A stretch of DNA of 64,000 bases from Jeongeupia sp. USM3 (GTDB lineage Bacteria > Pseudomonadota > Gammaproteobacteria > Burkholderiales > Chitinibacteraceae), in NCBI RefSeq assembly GCF_001808185.1, contig NZ_CP017668.1:1488001-1552000 (forward strand), given 5' to 3'. Every line of letters begins with the position of its first letter. Positions within the stretch are counted from its first letter, which is position 1. This document shows positions 41,156 to 49,264 of the stretch, piece by piece. Under the pieces are notes generated by a model. The model searched no databases and was not told the DNA's origin. It saw only the letters and a program-made list of their open reading frames with translations. The translations under genes and the position numbers were made by a program.

Positions 41156-41623
41156 ATGACCAGAACCGCCCTCCTCCTGCTCGCCCTGTTCGCCACCGGC
41201 CACGCATCGGCCGGCGAAACCGCCGCATCGTTCGTCCGCAACGGCTACGACGTGGTGCAAGCGGACGCGCAGTACGTCCGGCTTTACAACCATGACACCG
41301 GGGCCTGCGCCATCGAAGAACGCGCCAGCGGCACCGTGACACCGACCGGCGCCGCCGATTGCACGCCCTATATCACCGACGCCAAGCGCAAATACTGGCG
41401 CACGCTCGACGCCGGCAGGCAGACCGCGAGCGAGGACGCCAACGACGACAGCCGGAAGCGCGAAATGCTCGATTCGATGATCGGACAGAAAAGTTCGCTC
41501 GTCGAAGACGCGCTGGCACAAAGCGGCTTCGAGAACATCGGCGGCCACCGCTGGTACAACGCCAGTGCGCACAAATACGTGACGATGCGGGTACGCAACG
41601 GCCGCGTCGTCTCGCTGTACTGA
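41156..41623 (+). CDS. Secreted protein with degenerate WWN-type domains
   Basis: A 155-residue protein; AAGGAG precedes ATG 41156, and the signal peptide ends near ASAGET. Residues 22-75 look like a reduced domain copy (AASFVRNGYDVVQ, VRLYNHDTGACAIE, AADC), and residues 115-155 like a second one (SLVEDALAQSGFENIGGHRW, RVRNGRVVSLY) that has lost its cysteines. Last gene of the operon; it converges with dnaE2 after 20 bp. Confidence 0.7.
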   Translation: MTRTALLLLALFATGHASAGETAASFVRNGYDVVQADAQYVRLYNHDTGACAIEERASGTVTPTGAADCTPYITDAKRKYWRTLDAGRQTASEDANDDSRKREMLDSMIGQKSSLVEDALAQSGFENIGGHRWYNASAHKYVTMRVRNGRVVSLY

Positions 41624-41635
41624 GCCCCCGGCACC

Positions 41636-41660
41636 GCCGCGACTCAATGGAAGTCGCGGC
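41636..41660. terminator. Hairpin between convergent genes (weak terminator candidate)
   Basis: A perfect 9-bp stem GCCGCGACT/AGTCGCGGC with a 7-base loop overlaps the dnaE2 stop codon. There is no T run on either strand, so intrinsic termination is uncertain. Confidence 0.35.
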
Positions 41661-44600
41661 TATTCACCCGCAACTCGCCCAGCAGCCCGCTCTTGTCGGC
41701 CAGCCTTTTCGCCAGCAGGTGCACAACCTCGCCTTCGCGCTGCACCACGCCGTACACCGCCAGCAGCTGCGCACCGAGCAGCTCGCGTCGCTGCCGTTCG
41801 GCCAGATCGGACCAGACGATCACGTTGACGTTGCCGGTCTCGTCCTCGAGCGTGACGAAGACCACGCCGCTCGCCGTGCCCGGCCGCTGCCGGCCGACGA
41901 CAAGGCCGCAGGCGCGTGCCGGCATGCCGGCAGGCAGCCCGGCAAGTTCGGCGGCGGTCAGCAGCCGCTCCTTCCGCAGTGGCGCGCGCAGCAGGCTCAG
42001 CGGGTGCGCGCGCAGGCTCAGGCCGGTTGCCCGGTAGTCGGCGACGATGTTCTTGCCCAGCGACAACGGTGGCAGCGCCGGTACGTCGTCGGGCTCGGCC
42101 AGCGCCAGATCCTGCTGCTGCCCGGCGCCGCTGACCTGCCACCACGCTTCGCGGCGGTGGCCGGCGAGCGCGGCCAGCGCGTCGGATTCGGTCAGCGCCG
42201 CCAGCGTGCGCGGGTCGGCGCCGCTCAGCCGCAACAGCTGGTCGACCGAACCGTAGCCGCCGGCCGGCCGGGCCGCGACGATGCGCCGGCCGGCGTCTTC
42301 GCCCAGCCCCTTGACCTGCCGCAAGCCGAGGCGCACCGCCGCTTGCGGCCCGTGCCCCGGTTCCAGCGTGCAGTCCCAGTCGCTGTGGCCGATCTCGACC
42401 GGCCGGACCTCGACGCCATGCCGGCGCGCGTCCTGGATCAGCTGCGACGCCGAGTAGAAACCCATCGGCAGCGCGTTGAGCAGCCCGCAGCAGAACGCCG
42501 CCGGCTCGTAACGCTTGAGCCACGCCGATGCGTAGACGAGGATCGCGAAGCTCGCCGCGTGCGACTCGGGGAAGCCGTATTCGGCGAAGCCCTCGATCTG
42601 CCGGAAGATGCGCTCGGCAAAATCGAGTTCGTAGCCGTTGCCGAGCATGCCGGCGATCAGGCGCTCGCGATGCTGCTCGAGCTTGCCGGTGCGTCGCCAC
42701 GCCGCCATCGACCGGCGCAGCTGGTCGGCCTCGCCCGGCGAGTAGCCGGCTGCGACGACGGCGATCTGCATCACCTGCTCCTGGAAGATCGGCACGCCCA
42801 GCGTGCGTTCGAGCACGCCCCGGATCGCGTCGCTCGGGTATGTCGCCTTTTCCAGTTTCTGCTTGCGCCGCAGATACGGGTGGACCATGCCGCCCTGGAT
42901 CGGTCCCGGCCGGACGATCGCGACCTCGATCACCAGATCGTAGAATGTCTCCGGCCTGAGCCGCGGCAGCATGCTCATCTGCGCCCGGCTTTCGACCTGG
43001 AACACGCCGATGCTGTCGGCGCGGCTGAGCATTGCGTAGACCTCGGGGTCTTCGCGCGGAATCTGCTGCAGGCTCATCGGCGTCCGCCGCAGCGCCGACA
43101 CCAGCTGCAGCGTGCGCCGCAGCGCCGAGAGCATCCCGAGCGCCAGCACGTCGACCTTGAGCAGCCCGACCGCGTCGAGGTCGTCCTTGTCCCACTCGAT
43201 CACGGTGCGGTCGGCCATCGCCGCATTCTCGATCGGCACCAGCCGCGAGAGCGGCCCGCGCGCGATGACGAAGCCGCCGACGTGCTGCGACAGGTGCCGC
43301 GGAAAACCGCGCAGCGTCGCGGTGAGCTGCAGCAACTGCTGCACCGGCAGGCTGTCCGGATCGAGGCCGACCTCGATCATCCGCTGCGCCAGCGCGCGCC
43401 GGTCGTCCCACCACGCGAGCGAGCGCGTCAGCCGGTCGAGCTGGTCCTCCGACAGGCCGAGCGCGCGGCCGACGTCCCGCAGCGACGACTTGGTCCGGTA
43501 GGTGATCACCGTCGCCGCCAGCGCCGCGCGGTCGCGGCCGTACTTGCCGTACAGGTACTGGATCACCTCCTCGCGCCGGTCGTGCTCGAAATCGACGTCG
43601 ATGTCGGGCGGCTCGGCGCGTTCCTCGGACACAAAGCGCTCGAACAGCAGATTGCCGCTTTCGGGATCGACCTCGGTGATGCCGAGCGCGTAGCACACCG
43701 CCGAATTGGCCGCCGATCCGCGCCCCTGGCACAGGATGCCGCGGCTGCGCGCAAAGGCGACGATGTCCTCGACGGTGAGGAAGTAGGCCTCGTACTGCAT
43801 CCGGGCGACCAGCGCGAGCTCGGTGTCGATCTGTGCCACGACCTTGGCTGGCGCGCCGGCCGGGTAACGCCGCGCCAGCCCGGCCTCGGTCAGCGCGCGC
43901 AGATGCGCAGCCGGCGTGCGCCCGGCCGGCACCAGCTCGTCCGGATACTCGTAACGCAGCTCGTCGAGCGAGAAGCGGCAGCGCGCGGCAATCGCCACGG
44001 TCTCCATCAGCCAGTCGGCCGGATACAGCCGCGCCAGCCGCGCCCGGGCGCGCAGGTGCCGCTCGGCGTTCGGCTGCAGCGCCATCCCGCATCGCGCCAC
44101 CGGCTTGCCGAGCCGGATCGCCGTCAGCACGTCCTGCAGCGGCTTGCGCGCCCGCGCGTGCATGTGGACGTCGCCGGCAGCGGCGCAGCGCAGCCCGGTT
44201 GCCGCGGACAGCCAGCGCAATTGTGCCAGCCTGCCCACATCGTCCGGGCCGGCGAACAGCTCGGCGGCGATCCAGCAGCGGTCGGCAAAGTGCCCGGCCA
44301 GCCACCGGCCGTCGGCCGGGTCGGGATCGGCCGGCGGCAGCCACAGCGCCAGCAGCCGGCCGGCGAAATCGGCGACGTCCATCCGGCCCAGCCGGTATTC
44401 GCCCTTGGCGGCATTGCGCCGGCCACGGGTGATCAGCTCGGCCAGATCGCCGTAGCCGGGCTTGTCCGGTGCCAGCAGCAGCAGCTTCAGGCCGTCGTCG
44501 AGCAGAAACTCGGCGCCGACGACCAGCTTCAGCCCGACCTCCCTGGCCGCGCGGTGGGCGCGGACGATGCCGGCGAGCGAGCACTCGTCGGTGATCGCCA

Positions 44601-44739
44601 GCGCCGCGTAGCCGAGGTCGCGCGCGCGCTCGACCAGCTCCTCGGCATGCGAGGCGCCGCGCTGGAACGAGAAGTTCGACAGGCAGTGCAGCTCGGCGTA
44701 GTCGGGCAAGGCCGCGCCCTCCGGGATCATGCCGCCCAT
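41644..44739 (-). CDS. dnaE2: Error-prone DNA polymerase DnaE2 (ImuC)
   Basis: A 1031-residue C-family polymerase for damage-induced translesion synthesis. It starts with a PHP domain (ELHCLSNFSFQRGASHAEEL), then the palm with the catalytic aspartates in PPDIDVDFEHDRREEV, and ends with an OB-fold domain (GKNIVADYRATGLSLRAHPL, GTASGVVFVTLEDETGNVNV). ATG 44739 begins one base after the imuB stop; the frame is open upstream, but that part is shadow sequence. It is shorter than DnaE1, as expected, and is the third gene of an imuA-imuB-dnaE2 cassette. Confidence 0.95.
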   Translation of the reverse strand: MGGMIPEGAALPDYAELHCLSNFSFQRGASHAEELVERARDLGYAALAITDECSLAGIVRAHRAAREVGLKLVVGAEFLLDDGLKLLLLAPDKPGYGDLAELITRGRRNAAKGEYRLGRMDVADFAGRLLALWLPPADPDPADGRWLAGHFADRCWIAAELFAGPDDVGRLAQLRWLSAATGLRCAAAGDVHMHARARKPLQDVLTAIRLGKPVARCGMALQPNAERHLRARARLARLYPADWLMETVAIAARCRFSLDELRYEYPDELVPAGRTPAAHLRALTEAGLARRYPAGAPAKVVAQIDTELALVARMQYEAYFLTVEDIVAFARSRGILCQGRGSAANSAVCYALGITEVDPESGNLLFERFVSEERAEPPDIDVDFEHDRREEVIQYLYGKYGRDRAALAATVITYRTKSSLRDVGRALGLSEDQLDRLTRSLAWWDDRRALAQRMIEVGLDPDSLPVQQLLQLTATLRGFPRHLSQHVGGFVIARGPLSRLVPIENAAMADRTVIEWDKDDLDAVGLLKVDVLALGMLSALRRTLQLVSALRRTPMSLQQIPREDPEVYAMLSRADSIGVFQVESRAQMSMLPRLRPETFYDLVIEVAIVRPGPIQGGMVHPYLRRKQKLEKATYPSDAIRGVLERTLGVPIFQEQVMQIAVVAAGYSPGEADQLRRSMAAWRRTGKLEQHRERLIAGMLGNGYELDFAERIFRQIEGFAEYGFPESHAASFAILVYASAWLKRYEPAAFCCGLLNALPMGFYSASQLIQDARRHGVEVRPVEIGHSDWDCTLEPGHGPQAAVRLGLRQVKGLGEDAGRRIVAARPAGGYGSVDQLLRLSGADPRTLAALTESDALAALAGHRREAWWQVSGAGQQQDLALAEPDDVPALPPLSLGKNIVADYRATGLSLRAHPLSLLRAPLRKERLLTAAELAGLPAGMPARACGLVVGRQRPGTASGVVFVTLEDETGNVNVIVWSDLAERQRRELLGAQLLAVYGVVQREGEVVHLLAKRLADKSGLLGELRVNSRDFH

Positions 44740-44740
44740 G

Positions 44741-46186
44741 TCAGAACACCCCGTGCAACCACCAGCCGAGGCTGTGCCGGTCCTGGAAAATCCAGTACCG
44801 CCGCCCCGACGGGCCGACGGCCTGCCAGTAATCGCGCACCATGCTGCCGTCGTCCCACCAGCCCGACTCGATCCGTTCGGCGCGGCCGATGGCGCGCAGC
44901 GGCTCGTCGTGCCAGGGCCGGTTGTCGCGCACGGCCAGCGCCAGCGGTTCGGGCAGCAGCCAGCCGGGGCGTTCGCCCAAGACCAGATCGGGCTGAAGCG
45001 TACCGGTGTCGCCGTCGCCGGCGATCCGCCACGCCCGCTCGGGCCGGTGGTCGGGCACGGCCGCGATCCGGCAGACCGCATCGTCGCCGAGCCGCGCGCG
45101 CAGCCGCGCCAGCAGCAGCGGCAGATCGCCGTGCCGCTGGCGCTGGTCGAGCAGCGATAGCGGCTGGCCGTCGAGTTCGTGCAGCCGTTCGGCGCGCAAC
45201 TCGACCGCGAAGACCGGTGCATCGAGCACGATCCGCCCGGCGCGTTCGCGCAGCACCGCGAGCATGTCGTCGCAGCGGCGCAGCGGCCGGCCGAAGCCGA
45301 CGTCGAGCAAGCTTGCAGGCAGCGCGTCGTAGACAAAGCGGAAGGCCACCGACTGCACGCCGAGGCCGCGTCCGCCCAGATAACCGGCCAGCTCGGCCAG
45401 CAGCCGCTCGGCCAGCCTCACGAACACGTCGACCTGCTCGAACGGGTAATCGAGGTCGATGCAACGGACGAAACGGTCGGGCGGCACAAAGGGAGTACGC
45501 GGGTCGGCAACGACGCCGAGCGCCCGGTCGAGCCACAGCCCGACCTCGGGCCCGAAGCGGCGGCCGACACCGGCGCGCGGCAGCGCCAGCAGTTCGGCCA
45601 GCGTGCTTACGCCGAGCTGCGCCAGCCCCTCGTGCCGGCGAGCATCCAGCCGCAGCACCGTCAGCGGCAGGGGCGCGATGCCGCTGCGCACACCGGCCAG
45701 TTCGGTGATCGCCCCGGCCATTCCCTGCTCCGCGCGCCAGCCCGCCGCCAGCGGCGTCGGTGCACACCCGGTCTGCGCCGCATAGCCCAGCGCGGCCAGC
45801 CCGGCCTCGACCCGCCCGCGCAACGCATCCAGCCCGCCGAAATAGCGCAGGCAGCCACCGATCTCGAGCAGCAGCATCGCCGGTTCGACGATCACCACGG
45901 TCGGCGTGAACTGCTGCGCCCAGCACGCCAGCGCGGTGAGCGCCTCGGCTTCGGCCTGCGGCTTGCGCCGGTGCACGTCGAGTTCGTTGACGAACGCCAG
46001 CGCGGCCGAGAGCCCGATCCCGGCGCGGATGCCCAGCGACTGCGCCAGTGCATCAACCGCCACCACCCGCTCGAGCCGGCCGGCCGACTCGACCACCAGC
46101 CTGGGCCTAGGCGGCGTCGCCGTGGCCGGGCAGACGTCCAGCGGCAGATTCGGCAAATAGAGCGCCAGCCAGAGCATGCGCCTCAC
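44741..46186 (-). CDS. imuB: Y-family polymerase-like protein ImuB
   Basis: A 481-residue ImuB, a catalytically inactive DinB relative that links DnaE2 to the beta clamp. The N-terminus MRRMLWLALYLPNLPLDVC lacks the acidic metal ligand found at the start of active Y-family enzymes, as is usual for ImuB. Other segments: VVEPAMLLLEIGGCLRYFGG, GVSTLAELLALPRAGVGRRF (HhH), and a C-terminal part ending IFQDRHSLGWWLHGVF. It overlaps imuA by 80 bp and directly precedes dnaE2. Confidence 0.93.
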   Translation of the reverse strand: MRRMLWLALYLPNLPLDVCPATATPPRPRLVVESAGRLERVVAVDALAQSLGIRAGIGLSAALAFVNELDVHRRKPQAEAEALTALACWAQQFTPTVVIVEPAMLLLEIGGCLRYFGGLDALRGRVEAGLAALGYAAQTGCAPTPLAAGWRAEQGMAGAITELAGVRSGIAPLPLTVLRLDARRHEGLAQLGVSTLAELLALPRAGVGRRFGPEVGLWLDRALGVVADPRTPFVPPDRFVRCIDLDYPFEQVDVFVRLAERLLAELAGYLGGRGLGVQSVAFRFVYDALPASLLDVGFGRPLRRCDDMLAVLRERAGRIVLDAPVFAVELRAERLHELDGQPLSLLDQRQRHGDLPLLLARLRARLGDDAVCRIAAVPDHRPERAWRIAGDGDTGTLQPDLVLGERPGWLLPEPLALAVRDNRPWHDEPLRAIGRAERIESGWWDDGSMVRDYWQAVGPSGRRYWIFQDRHSLGWWLHGVF

Positions 46187-46790
46187 TCCTCAACAAGATG
46201 GGTTTGGCCAGCGGCAGGCCGCGATACTTGAGCACCCGCACGGCCACGCCGCCGGGCAGCGGTTCGACGCCGAGGCGCAGCGGCAGCGGCGAGGTCTGCC
46301 CCGCCCGGGTCCGCAGCAGGAAGCCGCAGCCGCCACCCTCGCGGCTTGCCAGCAGCAGGCGCCGTGCCGCGCGGTCGTCGACGCCGTCGATCCAGCCGAG
46401 CACCGCGCCGCAACCGGGCTCGCGCAGTGCCTGCTCCATGGCCCACAGCGCGCCGGCCGTGTCGCCCGGCCGCAGCCAGATCAGCCGTTCGAGCGCGATC
46501 CCGGCAGCGGCCCACGCCGGCGCGTACGGCAACAGCGGCGGCCGGATCAGGCAGACCGTCTGGCCGGCACACCGGCGCAGCACCGGCCACAGCAGCGCCA
46601 GCTCGCCCATGCCCGGCCGGGGCACGACGATCTCGCTGACACCGGCCAGCGGCCAGCCGCCGCCCGGCAGCACGGCATCGAGCGCCGCATGGCCGCTCGG
46701 CACGCACGCGACCGCCGCGGCACGACCGTCGCCACGCCAGATCGCCGGATGCCTGAGCACCTCGCCCAGGCCGGAATGCTGCGTTTTCAT
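46107..46790 (-). CDS. imuA: ImuA, RecA/SulA-like component of the mutagenesis cassette
   Basis: A 227-residue protein of the ImuA/SulA-like family, needed with ImuB and DnaE2 for SOS mutagenesis. Characteristic segments: SGHAALDAVLPGGGWPLAG near the N-terminus, RPGDTAGALWAMEQALREPG and ALGWIDG-like VLGWIDGVDDRAARRL. ATG 46790 is chosen because the SOS-like palindrome lies 12 bases upstream. The 3' end overlaps imuB by 80 bp, which is unusually long. Confidence 0.9.
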   Translation of the reverse strand: MKTQHSGLGEVLRHPAIWRGDGRAAAVACVPSGHAALDAVLPGGGWPLAGVSEIVVPRPGMGELALLWPVLRRCAGQTVCLIRPPLLPYAPAWAAAGIALERLIWLRPGDTAGALWAMEQALREPGCGAVLGWIDGVDDRAARRLLLASREGGGCGFLLRTRAGQTSPLPLRLGVEPLPGGVAVRVLKYRGLPLAKPILLRSEAHALAGALFAESAAGRLPGHGDAA

Positions 46791-46801
46791 GCCTTGATGA
46801 T

Positions 46802-46819
46802 ATAGAACGACTGTTCTAT
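46802..46819. promoter_or_regulatory. SOS-type (LexA) operator of imuA-imuB-dnaE2
   Basis: ATAGAAC-GACT-GTTCTAT is a perfect palindrome with 7-bp arms immediately upstream of imuA. Its core GAAC-N4-GTTC is the LexA box of Gram-positives and some proteobacterial LexA2 proteins, not the CTG-N10-CAG box usual in beta- and gammaproteobacteria. No lexA gene is in the window. Confidence 0.65.
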
Positions 46820-46849
46820 TCAACAAGTCAGACCGGCGAACGGCAGAAA

Positions 46850-46875
46850 CGAAAAAGGCCGGCAATGCCGGCCTG
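46850..46875 (-). terminator. Minus-strand terminator upstream of imuA
   Basis: Stem AGGCCGGC/GCCGGCCT with an ATT loop followed on the minus strand by TTTTTC. It would end transcripts of the Mth938-like gene before the imu promoter. Confidence 0.75.
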
Positions 46876-47065
46876 TATCGATCGAATCAATCCAAACCTA
46901 TCTCAGCAGGCGAGCGAGCCAAAGCAGTTTGGCCCCGCCCGGAGCACAGAAACCGGAATGCACACAGCGGTACATGAGGACGCCCGACAGGAAGCACCCT
47001 TGGGGTGTGAGGCGCACCGGACGGCGCCAAGATGTGAAGGCGCAGCCGACGATCGAGATCGGTTT

Positions 47066-47434
47066 TCAGCCGCCGAGCACCACCGCGATCACCCGCCGCG
47101 ACTCGGCGGTGAGGATGTTGAAGGTCCGGCACATCGCGCCGGTATCCATCGCATCGAAACCGACGTGCGCGGCGGCGAGTGCGGCGGTCAGCCGCGGATG
47201 CGGGAAGCGCAAGGCATTGCCGGTGCCGAGCAGCACCAGCTCGGGCTTGAGTTCGAGCAGCACGGCAAAATCATCGGGCGTCAGCGTCTCGAAACGGGTC
47301 GGCCGCCATTCGCGGATTTCCTCGGGCGTGACGATCAGGCTGCCCTCGTAACGGACGTCGTTGACCTTGACGAAACCGTCGCCGTAGCTGGCAAACTGGT
47401 TCAGGTGCTCGGTCACGGTGTGGTGCAGTTTCAT
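47066..47434 (-). CDS. Mth938-like (DUF498) domain protein
   Basis: A 122-residue protein, MKLHHTVTEHLNQFASYGDG at its start, with EGSLIVTPEEIREWRPTRFE, LVLLGTGNALRFPHPRLTAA and GFDAMDTGAMCRTFNILTAE, all characteristic of the Mth938/NDUFAF3-like family. These small proteins have an unusual beta/alpha fold with a conserved surface pocket. The bacterial role is unknown; a mitochondrial relative assists complex I assembly. It is divergent from alaA. Confidence 0.9.
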   Translation of the reverse strand: MKLHHTVTEHLNQFASYGDGFVKVNDVRYEGSLIVTPEEIREWRPTRFETLTPDDFAVLLELKPELVLLGTGNALRFPHPRLTAALAAAHVGFDAMDTGAMCRTFNILTAESRRVIAVVLGG

Positions 47435-47567
47435 GGTCGGGGTCCGGATGCGTACAGCCGCCATTTTAGCCGAACTGTGTTCCGCATCGTCGCACCATGC
47501 TGTATGCGCCGCGGGCGGTTTCTTTCGATAGAATGATCAGTCCCCCACCCCTATCGGCCTGCGCGTC

Positions 47568-48797
47568 ATGGAAGCCATCCTCAAGTCCAACAAACTGCTC
47601 AACGTCTGCTACGAAATCCGCGGCCCGATTCCGGAGCGAGCGCGGCAGATGGAGGAGGAAGGCCACCGCATCATCAAGCTGAACATCGGCAACCTGGCGC
47701 CGTTCGGTTTCGATGCGCCGGAAGAAGTGGTGCAGGACGTGATCCGCAACCTGCCAAACGCATCGGGTTATGTCGACTCGAAGGGCCTGTTCCAGGCGCG
47801 CAAGGCGATCATGCATTACACGCAGGAGAAGAACATCGCCGACGTCACCGTCGACGACATCTATATCGGCAACGGCGCATCCGAGCTGATCGTAATGGCG
47901 ATGCAGGGCCTGCTCAACAACGGCGACGAAGTGCTGGTGCCGATGCCGGACTACCCGCTGTGGACCGCCGCGGTCAGCCTGGCCGGCGGCCGCCCGCGCC
48001 ATTACCTGTGCGACGAGGCCAACGGCTGGCTGCCGGCACTGGACGACATCCGTGCCAAGATCAGCGACAAGACCAAGGCCATCGTCATCATCAACCCGAA
48101 TAACCCGACCGGCGCGCTGTACCCGGACGAGGTATTGCGCGAGCTGGTGCAGATCGCCCGCGAACACGGGCTGATCGTCTACGCCGACGAAATCTACGAC
48201 AAGGTGCTGTACGACGACGCCAAGCATACGTCGATCGCCTCGCTCGCCGACGACGTGCTCTTCGTCACCTTCAACGGCCTGTCGAAGAACTACCGTGCCT
48301 GCGGCTACCGCGCCGGCTGGATGATCGTGTCGGGCAACAAGAAGATTGCCCGCGACTACATCGAGGGGCTGAACATCCTCTCGACGATGCGGCTGTGCGC
48401 CAACGTCCCGGCGCAGTACGCGATCCAGACCGCGCTCGGCGGCTACCAGAGCATCGACGACCTGGTGCGCCCCGGCGGCCGGCTCGCCAAGCAGCGCGAT
48501 CTGGCGCACGAAATGCTCAACGCCATGCCCGGCGTGTCGTGCATCAAGCCCAAGGCCGCGCTCTACATGTTCCCCAAGCTCGACCTGAACGTGTACCCGA
48601 TCGCCGACGACCAGCAGTTCGTGCTCGACTTCCTGCAGCAGGAAAAAGTGCTGCTGGTCCAGGGCACCGGCTTCAACTGGCACCAGCCCGACCACTTCCG
48701 CGTGGTTTTCCTGCCCAATATCGACGACCTGACCGACGCGCTGAACCGGCTCGATCGCTTCCTCGCGTCTTACCGAAAACGCCACGGTACCGCATAA
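47568..48797 (+). CDS. alaA: Alanine-synthesising aminotransferase AlaA
   Basis: A 409-residue fold-type I PLP aminotransferase making alanine from pyruvate and glutamate. The PLP lysine is in FNGLSKNYRACGYRAGWM; NPNNPTGALYP, YADEIYDKVLYDD and the N-terminal IRGPIPERARQMEEEGHRII match the AlaA/YfbQ branch. The stop overlaps the next ATG by one base (TAATG). It heads an operon-like run with hom and thrC, an arrangement common in Neisseriales. Confidence 0.93.
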   Translation: MEAILKSNKLLNVCYEIRGPIPERARQMEEEGHRIIKLNIGNLAPFGFDAPEEVVQDVIRNLPNASGYVDSKGLFQARKAIMHYTQEKNIADVTVDDIYIGNGASELIVMAMQGLLNNGDEVLVPMPDYPLWTAAVSLAGGRPRHYLCDEANGWLPALDDIRAKISDKTKAIVIINPNNPTGALYPDEVLRELVQIAREHGLIVYADEIYDKVLYDDAKHTSIASLADDVLFVTFNGLSKNYRACGYRAGWMIVSGNKKIARDYIEGLNILSTMRLCANVPAQYAIQTALGGYQSIDDLVRPGGRLAKQRDLAHEMLNAMPGVSCIKPKAALYMFPKLDLNVYPIADDQQFVLDFLQQEKVLLVQGTGFNWHQPDHFRVVFLPNIDDLTDALNRLDRFLASYRKRHGTA

Positions 48798-49243
48798 TGC
48801 AGGTCTTGCCGCTCACCGACGACCATGGCGCGCTGATCGCACCCGAATGGCTGTCCGCCGCCGAACCGGTGCACCGCCAGTTGCGCCCGATGCTGCCTCG
48901 GGATTACGCCGGCCGGATCGCGGCAGTTTGCGCTGCCGGTGCCCGTCTGGTCATCGTGGTCGACGGTGAACGCGTACTCGGGCTCGCGCTGTGGCGCCTG
49001 ATCGAGAATACCTATGAAGGCCGGCGTCTTTACGTGGACGATCTGGTCACCGACGCGGCCGCACGCTCACAAGGCGTCGGCCGCGTACTCCTCGCCTGGC
49101 TCACCGAACGGGCGCACGCGCTGGACTGCGACGTACTCGCGCTCGACTCGGGCGTGCAGCGCGCCGGCGCACACCGCTTTTATTTCCGGGAAGGGATGAG
49201 CATCGCTTCCTACAGCTTCAAGAAAAATTTGAAAATGGCCTGA
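48797..49243 (+). CDS. GNAT-family N-acetyltransferase
   Basis: A 148-residue GNAT protein. The acetyl-CoA-binding motif A is RLYVDDLVTDAAARSQGVGR followed by VLLAWLTERA (R/Q-x-x-G-x-G/A). The ATG overlaps the alaA stop. The substrate cannot be told from sequence; it sits between alaA and hom, so an amino-acid-related role is possible but unproven. Confidence 0.85.
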   Translation: MQVLPLTDDHGALIAPEWLSAAEPVHRQLRPMLPRDYAGRIAAVCAAGARLVIVVDGERVLGLALWRLIENTYEGRRLYVDDLVTDAAARSQGVGRVLLAWLTERAHALDCDVLALDSGVQRAGAHRFYFREGMSIASYSFKKNLKMA

Positions 49244-49264
49244 CAGGCCCGAGGGTTGACCGTG

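Noticed and set aside
41359..45708. A 1449-codon open frame on the plus strand
   Set aside because: It lies antisense to dnaE2 and imuB, is rich in Arg, Gln and Ala, has no recognisable domain and arises from codon bias in GC-rich DNA.
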